This document shows positions 1-16,482 of a DNA stretch of 64,000 nucleotides, piece after piece. The stretch comes from Amphiduros pacificus (Eukaryota > Annelida > Polychaeta > Phyllodocida > Hesionidae), in the NCBI GenBank assembly GCA_949316495.1, contig OX439006.1, positions 45,845,918 to 45,909,917 on the forward strand. The letters run 5' to 3'. The first letter of the stretch is position 1; each line of letters begins with the position of its first letter. The translations under genes and the position numbers were made by a program. The notes beneath the pieces are model-generated. The model had not been told where the DNA came from and searched no databases. It worked only from the letters and a program-made list of their open reading frames with translations.

Positions 1-1892
1 TATTTTGTAGAGATGACGGCACCTGCAAACACGTTGTTTGCCTCCTTTTCTGTATAGCAGATATGTGGGAGAAAAAAAGGGATCGTCATGATCAAGTAGG
101 AACAGATGTGCAGATGGATTGGGTAAAGCCCAGGAGGGAATCTGTTCCAGTCAAAGTGGAGGATCTGGATTATAGGAGAGACAAATCCTTACCCAAAAAC
201 CCAAGGCCAATTCCATCTCTATACACACCATCCACTGTATATCATACTCAACAGGATTATAAGGATTTACGGGCAGAGATTTCTAAGATGTGCCGAACAG
301 AAAGAGAAGGTATTCATATTTTTTAAAGTGTTGTATCACTTTTACCTAAATACAATAAAATGTATGGTTCATACTTGTGCCTACCACAAGATGCAACCAT
401 GACCACATCTCACATCTTGTAATTTCTAAATGCAAATATGTGTCATTTAAGTACTGGGTGTCATTACACTACACATGACATGCATTATGCCTGACTGTCC
501 TGGTCCAGCTGTTAATGATTGTCACTTGACACCAAGAAGGTGTAAACTATAAACTATCTGTTTACATGTCATGTGGGATAAGGGAATAAACAAATACATA
601 CACAACTTAATTGGAGCATAATGATTCTATTCCAGTGTAGTTGCATTAAACAGACAACTGTTATGAATTTTCAGATGCAATACTTCTGACAATGACTGAC
701 AGGAAGGCCCCTACTCCAGCACTCCCTCCTTCACTGCATAGTTTGGCAGAATTGTATAAAAAGAACCAAGCAACCTCCGACTTTGTGGATTACCTTTCTT
801 CACATACAAGTAAAGACCAGATTGACTATCTGCAAGACCTCCCACAGGGTAGCAGTGAATGGACTACAGCAAGGATTGGGAGAATAACTGCAAGCATTGC
901 TGGAAGTGTACATCAGCATAAATATGGTAAGCACGTCTGGGGGTTGGGATCATTATTTTTATTGAATTTTGTAAAGAAATTACACTGACTCTGCACATTG
1001 TTTTATAAACTCAATCACCATGCATTGCTTTACTGGAGATGAGCAGAATGAGGCACTGAATGTTCCAGGTCAAAACATGAGAGTATCACTATTTTTTATT
1101 GTTTTTTAAATCATAAATTCATAGATTTTAAATCTGAGCCTCATGGAAAATAAAAAGATTTATCATATGACAATAATGCATCACATCTATACCATGGACA
1201 GACAGAATGCAAGGAAATTTCCTCATCTCATTGCACAAGCACACCTCAAAAACAAATTTAACACAAAGACATACACAGTTCATGGTCCAGTAATTTATTT
1301 TTCTATTCAATATTTACATTTTTACTTAATATTTACAATTTCATTTTTACATTTCAGGCACATCTCTGTTTGAAAGGATTCTGGGAAAGCTACCACCTTT
1401 CAAATCTGCTTATGTGGACCATGACAAAAAGTATGAAAATGTGGCCAGGACTATTTATTTTAGCAGGGAAAAAAAAATCACAAACAATTTCACATCAAAG
1501 AGTCTGGTATCATCATTGATACTGACAACCTATTCCTGGGAGCATCTCCAGATGGGATTGTATCATGCGCTTGTCATGGCACTAAAGTGCTTGAAATTAA
1601 ATGTAGTTATAAGCATCAGAATATCTCACCCTATAATATTCCAGTTGTTGATAACAAGTATCATCTCTCTGTGTCTAAAGGACAGCTTCAATTGAAATCA
1701 TCATCTCCATGGTACTACCAGGTCCAATTTCAGATGGGGGTTATGCAGTTACATTATTGTGACATTGTTATTCACACCTTGCAAGACATTGCTATCATTA
1801 CTGTGCCTTTTGATGAGAAAGTATGGCTTGCATTGAAAACAAAGTCTATTAATCTATTTACTGACAATATTGTTCCACTACTTATGTCATAA
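1..1892 (+). CDS. SWIM zinc finger / YqaJ-type nuclease, 5' partial
   Basis: Three exons are visible: 1-309 (reading frame from base 3), 675-926 and 1358-1892, joined by GT-AG introns in phase 1. The first exon opens with the C-terminal half of a SWIM zinc finger (GTCKHVVCLLF). Exons 2-3 encode the YqaJ/lambda-exonuclease-like core: a helix before catalysis (SSEWTTARIGRITAS), the catalytic Asp in GASPDG, the E-x-K pair in LEIKC, and the QVQ helix after it (YYQVQFQMGV). The protein is probably the second, nuclease, product of an ISL2EU transposon acting with the transposase encoded convergently downstream. The frame changes near 1468-1478, at a run of nine A: upstream residues read in one frame and GASPDG onward in another. 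This is either a one-base indel in a decaying copy or a homopolymer assembly error. Stop TAA is at 1890. Confidence 0.8.
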
Positions 1893-2618
1893 TTGTTACC
1901 CTGCCCCAAAATGTGGGACAAAATATTTCCAGTGGAGAATTTAAGAAATTTATATTATTCTGAAGGATCACAAAATTTGATTTATTTATGGGAATATTGA
2001 ATTCCTGTCATGATATTCTGTTTTTGCTTTACTTATCTGTGATAAAATTCAATGTTACAAATAAAATAATTGTAAATACTTGTGTACATATGTTTTGATG
2101 CCTGCAGAGTGACAAATTGTTACCACTTAAAATACCAGATAGCTATGTTGAAGCATTGTATTAAAGTTGTTGAACAGAACATCTATTGTCTGGTTTTTTT
2201 TGTAGTCAGTGAAATAAATTGGAACAACACACACGTATAATATATTTGCACACATTGATTTATTTCCTATAAATATGCTACCACCGTCTTACCTAGCTAC
2301 ATACAAACAATAATGAATATCAATACATAATCATAACATAATTATCGTATTATCGTGTGCACGCTCTAACACAGAGTACAATGCCATTTACATACCTATG
2401 GCTAGAACATTAAACTTGAGCGTACATATTAATAACTGCTGTATGAATTGAGCGGCAGTGAATACATTCAAGACATGCAGATATTGACTAGTTGACTAAC
2501 GTGGGTAGTAGACTAACGTGGGTAGTAGCGACCTTGTGTAGTATATGCATATCAAACAGTGTTTAACTAACATTTTATCTAACTTGTGCATGATAAGCAC
2601 TTATTAAATGGAGGCAAA

Positions 2619-5232
2619 TCAGTTGACCCCATCTCTGTTTTGCTTTAATAGGCGTTTTACAGGTTTCTTTTTATTGATGCGTTTCCTTTTTAAATATACC
2701 TCATCATTACTGTAGAAAAGAGGTCCTTTCAAATTGCAAAGTGCTGCAACCACTTTGACAATCATGGATGCAACATTTTGGAGGGAAGTAGGCATTTGAT
2801 GCTTCAAAATACGCCAAGTTTTCATCCTCTGAAACACATAAAAACATTGGTAAATTATTAAAAAGTGATAATTATTCTAAAAAGTTATGAAGCCTGCATA
2901 TCTTTCTCCAAAATGTTTTTATAGATGAACAGTTTACTGCCCCAAATCTTTAGTATTATCAATTATTTTTGCACAAAACCAACAAATGTGAATGATATAA
3001 CATTCCGTCGTCATTCATTCTTGCTAATTATTATTTATGATTGCATTATCTTAAAGAAAACTGACATTTAGTAAATGGATGTTTCCATTAAAAAATACAC
3101 ACCTGGATTGCTCTTTCAACATGAATGCGGAGTCTGGCAATCACTCTTGTTACACGAATCTCCTTGACATTCAGCCTTTTACCCTTTCTACATTTTCCAT
3201 AGGTCCACTTTCGAGTGAAGGGTGGTGCCACTAATGTTGCCCCAAGTGGGAGAAGTAAATCTTCGATTCTAAATCCCCGATCTGCCATAATTTGATCTCC
3301 TTTCTCTACATAATTCAAAAAGCCAGAATTTTCTGTCACAAACTTATCTGACACATTGCCACTCCACAGATCACTGACAAATGTGAAGGCTCCGTTTGGA
3401 TTTACACCAATCAGGCACTTATATGTGTTATGACTTTTGTAGGTAGAATAGGTTTTGTATTGTTCATCTTTATTAGATGGCCGATCTATGTAGAATTCTG
3501 AGCAGTCTATAACCACTCTAGTGTTTGGATAGTGATGTTTAAATGCAAATGGCATTCTTGATTTCACTTGATCCTGAGAAGGCCAAAATACCAAAGCAGG
3601 GACTAGAGTCTGATGAAGGTAGGATATCCATGTAACTGTTATTTCGCTGACTTTGGTAGTACTTATGAAAAAAAGATCAGCCAGGAGTAAAATCGGCAAA
3701 TCCAGGCGTATCCTCATCAAAGTAATCACAAATTCGAAAAAAATGTCTACTCTTCTTCTCCTTCCAGGTCTTGGATTCCCCTCCCATTTTTTCTGTTCTA
3801 CACTTCTTGCATTACGCCAATACTTCATGTTCTGTGCACCATCTTTAATTTTGTCAAAAATGCCTGTAAAAGATCAAAATAAATATCATTTAATGCATTA
3901 CTTAAATAGTAATGTGTGATATATTACAAGCAGACCAGACCTTGGTGGCTGGGATAGTGGAGCTGCAGACTTACAATCCACAGGGGTTCGCTATCTCAGA
4001 GAGAGAGAGAGACAACATATTTTTAAAAGAAAGACAGAGACAACATATTTTTAATTCATGTACTTATTTCATATGCAAAACATTTAATTTAGAACATACA
4101 TACACTTTGTCAATGCCTGTGTAAAAGTTGCACCTCTCATCATTTTCTAGTATATTTTGAACAATATCTTCTCCCATTTGTTTTTCTGAGGGGGGAGCAG
4201 AATTTGCTGCCAATTTCTCTAGTGCTTGAATGTCAGCTGCTGTAAGATCTGTTTGTGACTGGCTATCCTTCATCTTTGGTATATGGGTTGTTACATAATC
4301 ATGTACATCAGGCTGAAGTGTTTCTTGATGATCCAACAAAGTCATTTCTACAATGAAAACAGTATCATTTGTCAAAATAAAGCCAAAAATCACATTCAGT
4401 TTATTGATTATGAAACCTGCAGATGGCATGTACAGGAGTCATCCCCCCATTTGACAGACCAGCCTGGTTGCAATAAATATTGTGGTACTATCAAGTTACA
4501 GCTGGGTAACCCCCTGGAATCAAGTGGTACATTACATAGTATGCCGGAGGGGTGGCCAGCCTGTGTTTTGACAGCTGGGAAACATGATACATGCTCAGTG
4601 CCTGGCACGTGTCACTTAGCTTGGAAGGTGTGAATATGTGTCCGACTGTGGAGTAAATCAAAATGAAATATACTTGTGTTTAGATTAAGGACTGTCAGTG
4701 TCAGAATCATCCGTATCTTTAATTAATAACAATTTACGATTCACTTACTTCCAACAATGGGCTTTTCACATGTCCCCAATAAGATCTCTTCACCTACATC
4801 TGGGATGCATTCTTCTTGGCTGGGAATGAACGTTATGGTTCTTGGACACTGGCTATACTGGACATCAGACTCTGTCTTTGCCAATTTCCTTCTCAAGGCT
4901 GGAGCAGGACGTGGTGTTTGTTGTGGTTTGCCCCAGTGATTCCAGGCAAAATACCGTGGATCTCCATGTGCAACTGAGTTGACAATGTCAATTTGGTCTG
5001 AAGAAAAGTGTCTTGAGCAAAGCCTAGATGCTCTGTCAAGTTTAAAATCGTCGACAAACTGACCAGTGCGATCTTTTCCCCCTCTCCTTATCAGACTTTT
5101 CCATCTTCTAATCCTTGTTGGGTCAGTTGGCCATTTGACCCACGTCACCCCTCTCATAAACGGATAAACATGTAAACGTTTTGCCTTGTCTGTATTAGCT
5201 GTACACTCAGCTGATGCACAACTAAACCCCAT
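2619..5232 (-). CDS. THAP-domain DDE transposase (ISL2EU type)
   Basis: Exons read right to left: 5232-4749, 4347 to about 4108, 3863-3103 and 2828-2619. The start is the ATG at 5232, just before the THAP domain, which shows C2CH zinc ligands (CASAEC and later CSRHF) and the conserved Trp. The catalytic region is DDE_Tnp_4-like: first Asp in VIDCSEF, second in the SDLWSGNVSDK stretch, third in MADRGF, and the Glu in HVERAI, followed in the last exon by RMKTWRIL, typical after the catalytic Glu. Introns 1 and 3 fit GT-AG and phase. The second intron does not: no GT donor keeps frame, and its two borders carry near-identical 20-base direct repeats (see findings). It should bind transposon ends through THAP and cut and join DNA in the nucleus. 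Confidence 0.82.
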
Positions 5233-5300
5233 CGTGAAAGTCAATCACTGTCAGAAGCCAAACATGTGCCCCGGAAGTATAGCGTGCAACAAATCGGCCC

Positions 5301-7412
5301 ACAATGCATTGCGAATCAACCGAACTGACATCTGGTGTTCAATAAACCGGGAGAGCAGATAGCGAGAATTGAAGAGAATGAAAAGAGAATTAAAGAGAAT
5401 TGATTTTGCCAAAAACAAATTTAGTGAACTGAAAGACGAGTTAAAGATCGAAGATTGTCTGATAGCACTAATGCATGAAAATCTAAAATTTGAAAAAAAA
5501 GTCTAATGAATTGAGATTGAATGGCATGAAAGAATTCCATGCAATCGTTTTTGTGCCGGCCTTCAAAGAATATCATATCATCGAGATCGCCCTGCTGAAG
5601 GTGCAGAATGATATCATGACCTGCATCAGGGCATACCAGGAGGCAATATGTCAAGGTTGGACATCACAGATCATCTCTGAGATCCATTGTATTCCTTTGA
5701 TCTTACATAGCAAGGTGCACAGGTTTTTTTTCTGTCAGGTCACAGATCTCCAAACTCTGTTAACTCCAGTTATGTTTATAATGAGTCGACTGTGATTCCA
5801 TGCCCCGCAGTCAAAATGTAAGAACTGTTTTAAATAAGAAAAAAAGGTATTTTCCCCCCATCAGAAAAATAAAAGAATAATATGTTAATATTAATATGTT
5901 ATGCCCAAGCAGGTAATACTCCCAGGTGAAAGATCACGACCTTCACATTGGTTTCATGATGACCCAGAACGACAATCGTCGAGTGGAAACTTATTGAACA
6001 AAATAATCGTCATAACACAAATATGTGCAAGAATGTTGCCAAATTAAAAGTATTAACGGTATCGGTCGCACAATATAGTGGAAATTTTATTTTTGGGATG
6101 GACCAGACCATGGTTTGTTGACTGCAAAACCTCATCTATATCGGCATAAGTAATTATTGTAATCTAAAAATCGCTTTGCCAAAATATAGAGTTTCTGAAA
6201 TAATACTGACCTTATAATTGTTTATCTTGGGGAAAATATACTTAAAAATTCTTTTTGTATTAATTACATTTAAATTTAGAATTCAAAAATTATTTTTATT
6301 CATTTTCATCATTTTCATGGTCAGATGGCGCAATATCCCATGATGTTTATCTTTCCCACATTCAAAGTGCTGTAAAATCAAAACTACAAGGCACAACCTA
6401 AGCATGTAGGGCTCTTTTAATGTGTTGGAAAATTTCCATATCCTCATGAAACTAATAGAGCCATTTATTTATTATTATAACTGTTAAGTATAGAAATGTG
6501 TGTGAAAGTCGCTAAATATTGTGAAAATCAAATATACCCTAAATAATTTTAATAAGAAATAAGTAAAATCAACATTAATCAAAATATCTAATCTCAATCT
6601 AATCTCAGTGCCACCTGGTGGGGAACATTGGCATACAAACCACTTTGGTTATGGTTCTGCTACAAAATGAGCCTTTTCATATATATTTGTTGTGACAGGA
6701 ATATCAAGACAAATAATGTATTAACTTATTTTAAAGGATTGTTTTATGATTCTAACATGAAATATAAATTATGAATAGCTTGCTTTGACCCTAAGTCATG
6801 ATGGGGCAGCAAAAACATAAAGGGAATTTTTCAGATTTAGACAAAGTTACCTAGTGGTGAAAGTTGGCAAACGGACCACTTTCACAAATAACCCTTTCAC
6901 AAATAATGATGTTGTGCACCTGTATCACTGAATATATCTTTTAAAACATGGATAGGTTTTGAAGCTAAAACCGTTTAGATCATATTTAGATATGTAACCA
7001 AATAGGATATACAAAAACTCTTTTTAAAACGATGTGGGAAGTGAGAGGAGTGGAGACAAAATGGCAGACATGTTGGATCCCCATAGTAAGTAAATGGGAG
7101 TTTCACCAAATGGACGTTTTTCATGACCTGTGTATTAAAATTGATTGTACACTCTAATGCTTGACATAAAAAGTAGTCAGGGTTAAAGTAAATTAAATTC
7201 TGCACAGTTTGGAAAATGTAACCAAACAATTCCATGATTGTCTCTAACCTTTATGAATGGCTGATAATTGGCTGAAAAAGTTTGGGAGTTTTTTTTCTCA
7301 AAGAAATAACCATCCAAACATAATATTAAGTATGAATTCATAATCTGCACACTTGAAATGATATTATGTGATAATTTGAGAAAGTGATATTTCATGTCAC
7401 TGAATTCCAAAC
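5301..7412. other. AT-rich intergenic stretch, no gene recognised
   Basis: Nothing convincing is coded here. A 43-codon open frame on + at about 5379-5510 is Lys/Glu rich and could form a short coiled coil, but it has no recognisable family. The rest is AT-rich sequence with stops in all frames. Confidence 0.5.
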
Positions 7413-7739
7413 CTTGGATTTATCCTCAGTCATCGAATTAAGGACTTTCTGGTATGCAAGGTCACACGGGCTGTCTATGCTGGTTGATGGAGTACTATCA
7501 GATATGTTTTCAATTGGTTTCCTATTTGAAAAGAATCGAGCCATGCAATCCTGATGATACCGGGTTTCTGCAGCATGCAAGTCACTAATAGCACCCTCAA
7601 TAACTGCATTGGCCCATTCATCACCTCGATCTTTACATTTCTGCAGAAAATGTTCTTTGTATGGCTTCTGTTTATACTCAGGCACAGTAGACCTGCACAC
7701 ATGCTTGTTGCCACGTTTTATGGTTTTTGGGGTCTCTGC
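7413..7739 (-). CDS. Single exon of an unrecognised multicopy-type protein
   Basis: A 327-base open segment is bounded by a TAG acceptor at 7740 and a GT donor at 7412 (GTTTGG, weak) and is phase 0 at both ends, so it encodes exactly 109 residues. The central motif, LHAAETRYHQDC followed by an aromatic residue, resembles a Cys/His motif I recall in the N-terminal part of large multicopy proteins in invertebrate genomes, often linked with mobile DNA. Its neighbour at 26.7-28.2 kb may be a decayed relative of the downstream part of such a protein, but that link is a guess. No adjoining exons were found on either side, so it may be an isolated relic. Function unknown. Confidence 0.45.
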
Positions 7740-8569
7740 CTACTTAACACATCATGCCACAGTAAAGACATTGTTTTAAAAAGTTGAAAGGTTTTTTTGC
7801 TTTGTTAATGGATCACTGTCAGCACTTTGGCCCAATTTATATCTTTTAATGTTGGAAGATGAAGTGTACCATGATAAACAATTTTTGTGGTAAACTATTT
7901 TCACATCTGAATTAGAACTGAGCTCTTGTTTCTAACATTTTGTAGAGATCATCTTGATATATCTTGCTTGCTTATATTATGGAATGTAGCCTGGCAGGCC
8001 CTTGATTCTGACTCAGTTTCACACTTCACTGCTGCTATATCTGCTGAGCTGTGCTATTAATATAATTTGGGAATATAATGTTTGATGCCAGGCCAAAAGT
8101 AGGTCATTGTGATGAGGCAGATCTAAATAGCTGCAAATAAAAGCCAACTGGAATAAATATCTCCCTATAACCCATTGATTTTGACAGTTTAAGGGTGCAG
8201 CTTTTGTCTCTAAGCTGCTAAGTAATATTTCTGTTGATTCAGCAAAATTTCAGTTCTATACTGCATTATAGATTAAATGTTGAATGTGTGTTTTCATTTA
8301 ATAGATACTGGTATATTAACATTGAAAACATTGAAAGTTTTATGTATTTGTGCATACATTATCAACATATCAAATATCTCAAATAGCGCAAGGGTGAGAG
8401 GTCCACACTCTCCTACAAATAGCCCCTCTAGATGAATAATCAAGAGAGTAAAAAATCTTTATCAGAGAAGTTTGGGTTAGGCCCTTCACTGATAGACTAT
8501 AATTATGACAATGAATAAGTGAGAAGTGTAGCATTCATAACATGCCAAAGATACAACCCATCACGTAAA

Positions 8570-8935
8570 CTTGCAAAACATAAGTGAAGTGGAGTTTGGT
8601 TTAGCGTCAGTTCCACCAGAGGGCAAGCAATGTGGTGATGGAACAGCGAGATCGCACGCTATTTTCAATAAGACTATGCAGTCCAAATCTATATATATGG
8701 ACATGTTATTAGTGTCAGTTAGTTTTCAGTTGTGAATTTTAATGCACCCAATACCTTAAATAGCTAGCCGGTCTCCCTGCTAACTCCATCTAGCGGCACA
8801 TAAATCTGTGTGATCCAGTAGGACCTGGCCTGATTGGAGGTTGGTAAGCTCTATTTTACAGCAGCTTTCAATCTTTTTTTCAAATTTCGTCAATCTTCCT
8901 CTCTGATCACATTCATGCTTTTTAAGTAAATATAC
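8570..8935 (+). repeat. Dispersed repeat, copy 1, with CTCF-like core
   Basis: The stretch matches, in opposite orientation, 42290-42490 and pieces around 40190-40500. Shared landmarks are the CCACCAGAGGGC core, a stretch reading tttttcaaat, and an end reading cattcatgcttttt. I cannot assign it to a named family; length of a full copy is perhaps 350 bases. Confidence 0.55.
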
Positions 8936-9630
8936 AATCCGGTAGGGGTCACCACTTTCAACATGTTCTCCAGGTATGGAAACCTGTATTCTTGAAAAAT
9001 TTGTATTCTTTATTGCGGCTCATGCAAGGGAAATACACTAATTCCCCTGTCATAGTGGACCGAATAGCCCCAACGAATGTCCAATGAACACGAAATGTTC
9101 GGTGTTCGGAGGTGGTCGATATTTGTATCGTATTGCTTCGTTTTATCATTCATCTGTTGTCGTTCGTCCATGTTCGCTTTGTTCAGTGAAAAGTGAACAA
9201 GCTAAAAACTTGGAATGAAGTCCCGACAAACAAATAAAACAATGTTTATTGCAGTACTATTTTAAATCTGGAGCATATGAAATTTACTGGGCCATTTTCA
9301 TTAGCATTATTATTAATCAAAAGAAAATATATTTCAAATCTGACACTTTTAATTTTTGGATAAACATGATTTAGGTAAATTGCATAAACTAAATTGCATT
9401 CAAGGAGCACCTGTTGGTTTTTTGTATTCAAATGTGAGGGAATTGATATTTTCTGGCAGAAAAAAGAAGAGGTCATATCTAATGGTTCCAGAATCATTAT
9501 CAATACTTAAAAGCCAACTGTATTCAACTTTTTCATGTCAACATAATATGACTTTTCAGATCCAGTAATTATAATTGGAAATTTATTATAATAATTGTTG
9601 AAAGGTTGCTTTAACCTGGTTGTTTAAGGT

Positions 9631-9746
<116 letters not shown>

Positions 9747-10149
9747 CACATTACTTATTTTAATATATTTATTTCGCACGTTTTGGTGCATTTCTAAAAC
9801 CGGAAAGTGAACCCACTATCAGCGAGTCCAATTAAGGTTAGTTTTTTGTTTGGAAATAAGACTATTAATGGTATTGCCAGCCCAACCAACCATGTTGAGT
9901 ATTTATTCCTATACGTGAATGAATATGCCCCCCTTGAGATTAAAAAAGTAGTTATTTCTATGGAGGAAATACTATGTTATACAAAAATATATGTTGCACT
10001 AGATCGATCCATGTATTTCAATCTTTATTAAGGTAACACAATGCATTGCTGAATAAAGCACAAATAGTACTTATACATAATACGTGAACAATATCACCTT
10101 TACATGTACATTCTAGATTGTTTAAATTCAGTTTCAATGCTTCTAAAAA

Positions 10150-13853
<3,704 letters not shown>

Positions 13854-14118
13854 ACTATTTAAGAAAGATAATATGCAGCCAACATTATTTGATAGAAGAT
13901 TTACTTGTGAAAGATTCAACAGAAGGAAAGAGTATCACCTGGAGAGGTAATATATCAGCCATCTTACCTGTTTAAAAAAATCATATGCACATCTCGCAGC
14001 TGTGCAATATATCAGATTGTCATATGTACTAAGTATCAAATAACATGATAAGATATGCTCTTATTGTTCTAAAAATATAGTTTTATCATTTACCTACTCG
14101 ACACACTACCTTACCCAG

Positions 14119-14250
14119 CAAACAATAATAATAAAATAATAATAATAATAATAAAAATAATGATAATAATAATAATTATAATAATTACGATGATGATGAT
14201 GGTGATGATGATGATGATGATGATGATGATAATGATGATGATGATGATGA
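14119..14250. repeat. Compound AAT / GAT trinucleotide microsatellite
   Basis: An imperfect AAT run grades into a GAT run just upstream of the PhyH gene start. Between 13854 and 14950 nothing else is recognisable; promoter elements for the - strand gene presumably lie here but none can be named. Confidence 0.85.
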
Positions 14251-14949
14251 CACTGCTACCACTACTACTTGCCCCTTAGAACGCACAAAAACAGTAATAT
14301 GTTTCTTGAACTATGTAAAAGGAATATGCATATTTATTGGATGTCTATCCAATGCTGCTTTGGCAGTATGGGCAGCAGCCGCATTTCCATTTATCCATTC
14401 TAGAACAAACCAGGAGGCAAAGTAGACTATTGTCCTTACCCTCAGCTAGTTACAGACCATATTCTGCTCTTCTCTCCATAAAGAAACCCAAAAAGATATT
14501 TTTTCAGAATATTACATGTAACAGGAGATTATGTCTCTACCCTTAACTGATTATAGATAATATTTTACATTTCTCCCAATGAAGGAACCCAAAATAAATA
14601 TTTTCTCAGACCATTAAATGCACTGTGCGAATATCATGATATAAGCACACTGTTTATCAAAGTAAAGCACCAGGTTCTGGTGATTAAAACTTGTGGTGCA
14701 CGGTTAAAAAAACAGCACCTGTGATTTTGATCTTTTTCACTTTTTCCTGACATACAATGCAAGATTTGTCAGTATTTCTTCTTTTAGTGCATATTTGTCC
14801 ACTCTGAAGAGTTATATCAGTATCTAAACAACATAACAATCATGAAATAAGAGAGATCTAAGAGATCTGAATGTGATAAAGTACCATAAAGGTGTAAAAA
14901 AACGTCAGGCGCGATTTAGACATTTTATACTCTTTCTTATCATCAGGAA

Positions 14950-15190
14950 CCTTAAATGGTAGGGCACTTACTTGTGTAACCTACTCCTTGTGAAACAGGG
15001 AGACAAGTGTCTGAGATCAAATGATGGTACCTATGACATGTCTGAAACAGTCGGTGATGGGGTCTTTTCCTCCCTTAGCCCCAGACTATGGAATGCCCTC
15101 CCTAGTGACATTAGGACTAGTACTTCAGTCACCTACTTTAAACTTACCTTTTCAGAAAACATGTTCTGAACACAGCCCTATGAAGAGACT
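14950..15190 (+). mobile_element. LINE 3' fragment (reverse-transcriptase ORF C-terminus)
   Basis: The translated stretch ending SPRLWNALPSDIRTSTSV plus a following F-K motif matches the C-terminal tail found in CR1/L2/Jockey-like LINE proteins (typically aPrLWNsLP..iR...s...FK..L). Only about 65 codons remain, so it is a 5'-truncated relic. Confidence 0.7.
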
Positions 15191-15378
15191 TGTCTGGTGC
15201 CATATCAATTTTATTATTATTTATTGTTATAATCAAAATTGATCATAAAAGATTAAAACGTGATCTTACAATGCAAGTTTACAAATAATTAATTGTAATA
15301 AAACATCCAGTCAGACTAAGGTAATTACTGATTTTTTAATGGAATTTTTTGCCAAAATAGAATGTTTTCAAAAACGTA

Positions 15379-16148
15379 GGGGAAAACTGCTTAACTGTCA
15401 ATAAGTTACCTCTTCCTTCAAACATTCCAGCCATGATATAACACATATGATATTTATGTTTATTGTAAAATTATTGATTTATTATTTCATAATCATTAGA
15501 AAAATATCTTTGATACATTATAGAATCTTCATATCTTTTTAAAAGGAAGCAAAGGAATATACCAATGCTTCAAGATTTCTTTTATCATGTCAAACACTGT
15601 AAATGTTATTGTAACAGTCTGTGATCGTAGTAAAACAGGTTTTCTATTTTTTTTAAATACTAAAAAAAAGAAAAGAAATAGAATGTAAATTACACACTTG
15701 AACATTTAAAAACTATCAATTTTTCTTCTATCTACAACTTTTTCGCAACCTATCTGTCAACCTTATGGGAAAACTGCTTAACTGTCAACAAGAGTTTCCT
15801 TTACCTTCAAACATTCCAGTCATGATATAACACATATGATATTTATATTTATAATAGATTTATTGATGTATTATTTCATAATCATGAACAAAAATATCTT
15901 TGATACATAAGAATCTTCATATCTTTTTAACTTATAAAAGGAAGCATAGTAATACATCACTTCTCCAAGATTTCTTTTATCATGACAAACACTATAAATG
16001 CTATTGTAACATTCTGTGATCTTAGTGAAACAGATTTTCTATTTTTCAAAAATATAAAAAAAAAAAAAAAATAGAATGTAAATTACATTGTAAATTTTTC
16101 ACCTATCTACAACCTTTTCTTAACTTACTTGTCAACCTGTCCTTATAT
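15379..16148. repeat. Two-copy tandem duplication, period about 387 bases
   Basis: The block beginning ggggaaaactgcttaactg at about 15379 recurs at about 15767, and the matching runs through shared landmarks (cattccag.catgatataacac, aagatttcttttatcatg, tctgtgatc.tagt) to about 16145. A SINE sits directly after the second copy. No coding potential; it lies between the PhyH gene and the 3' end of the P450 gene. Confidence 0.8.
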
Positions 16149-16160
16149 TTACAGATTGTT

Positions 16161-16482
16161 TTGTTTGTTTGTTTGTTTGGGGTTTTACATCACTTTCAAA
16201 ATTATTTCAGTCATTTCGTGATGAGACCTACTTGTAGCAGATATAGTGCTGCCTCACTGAATTGTCATGTCGCAGGTCTTTGACATGACAACCCACCCGG
16301 TCACAGATTTACAAGGACAATGGGTTAACCCTTTAGGCACGAGCCTCAGCTCATATTGGAAATTGTATCATGAGTTCAATCCCGACATGGCCGGGGTTCG
16401 AACCCACGACCTTTGGATCACCACAGAGGAACTGGTGCTAATAAGCTGGCGCTCTAACCAACTGCGCCACGGCCCGTGGCCC
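16161..16482 (-). mobile_element. tRNA-derived SINE, full length
   Basis: On the - strand the head contains a tRNA-like A box and B box (GGTTCGAACCC), followed by a body with ACCCGTTGTCC-like and TGTCATGTC-like segments, and an AACA-type tail seen on + as repeated gttt. A 12-base direct repeat, ttacagattgtt, flanks it at 16149-16160 and 16483-16494, a clean target-site duplication showing LINE-mediated insertion. Confidence 0.9.

Larger units (their letters stand above)
1..5300. mobile_element. ISL2EU-type DNA transposon (left end outside window)
   Basis: Two genes converge here: a SWIM plus YqaJ nuclease gene on + and a THAP plus DDE_Tnp_4-like transposase gene on -. From established knowledge of eukaryotic transposons, the pairing of a THAP/DDE transposase with a separate YqaJ-type nuclease is the hallmark of the ISL2EU (formerly IS4EU) superfamily. 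The genes are separated by about 730 bases holding polyadenylation-like AATAAA motifs on both strands. The right boundary is set only approximately, shortly upstream of the transposase start; terminal inverted repeats cannot be tested because the left end lies before base 1. Confidence 0.75.
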
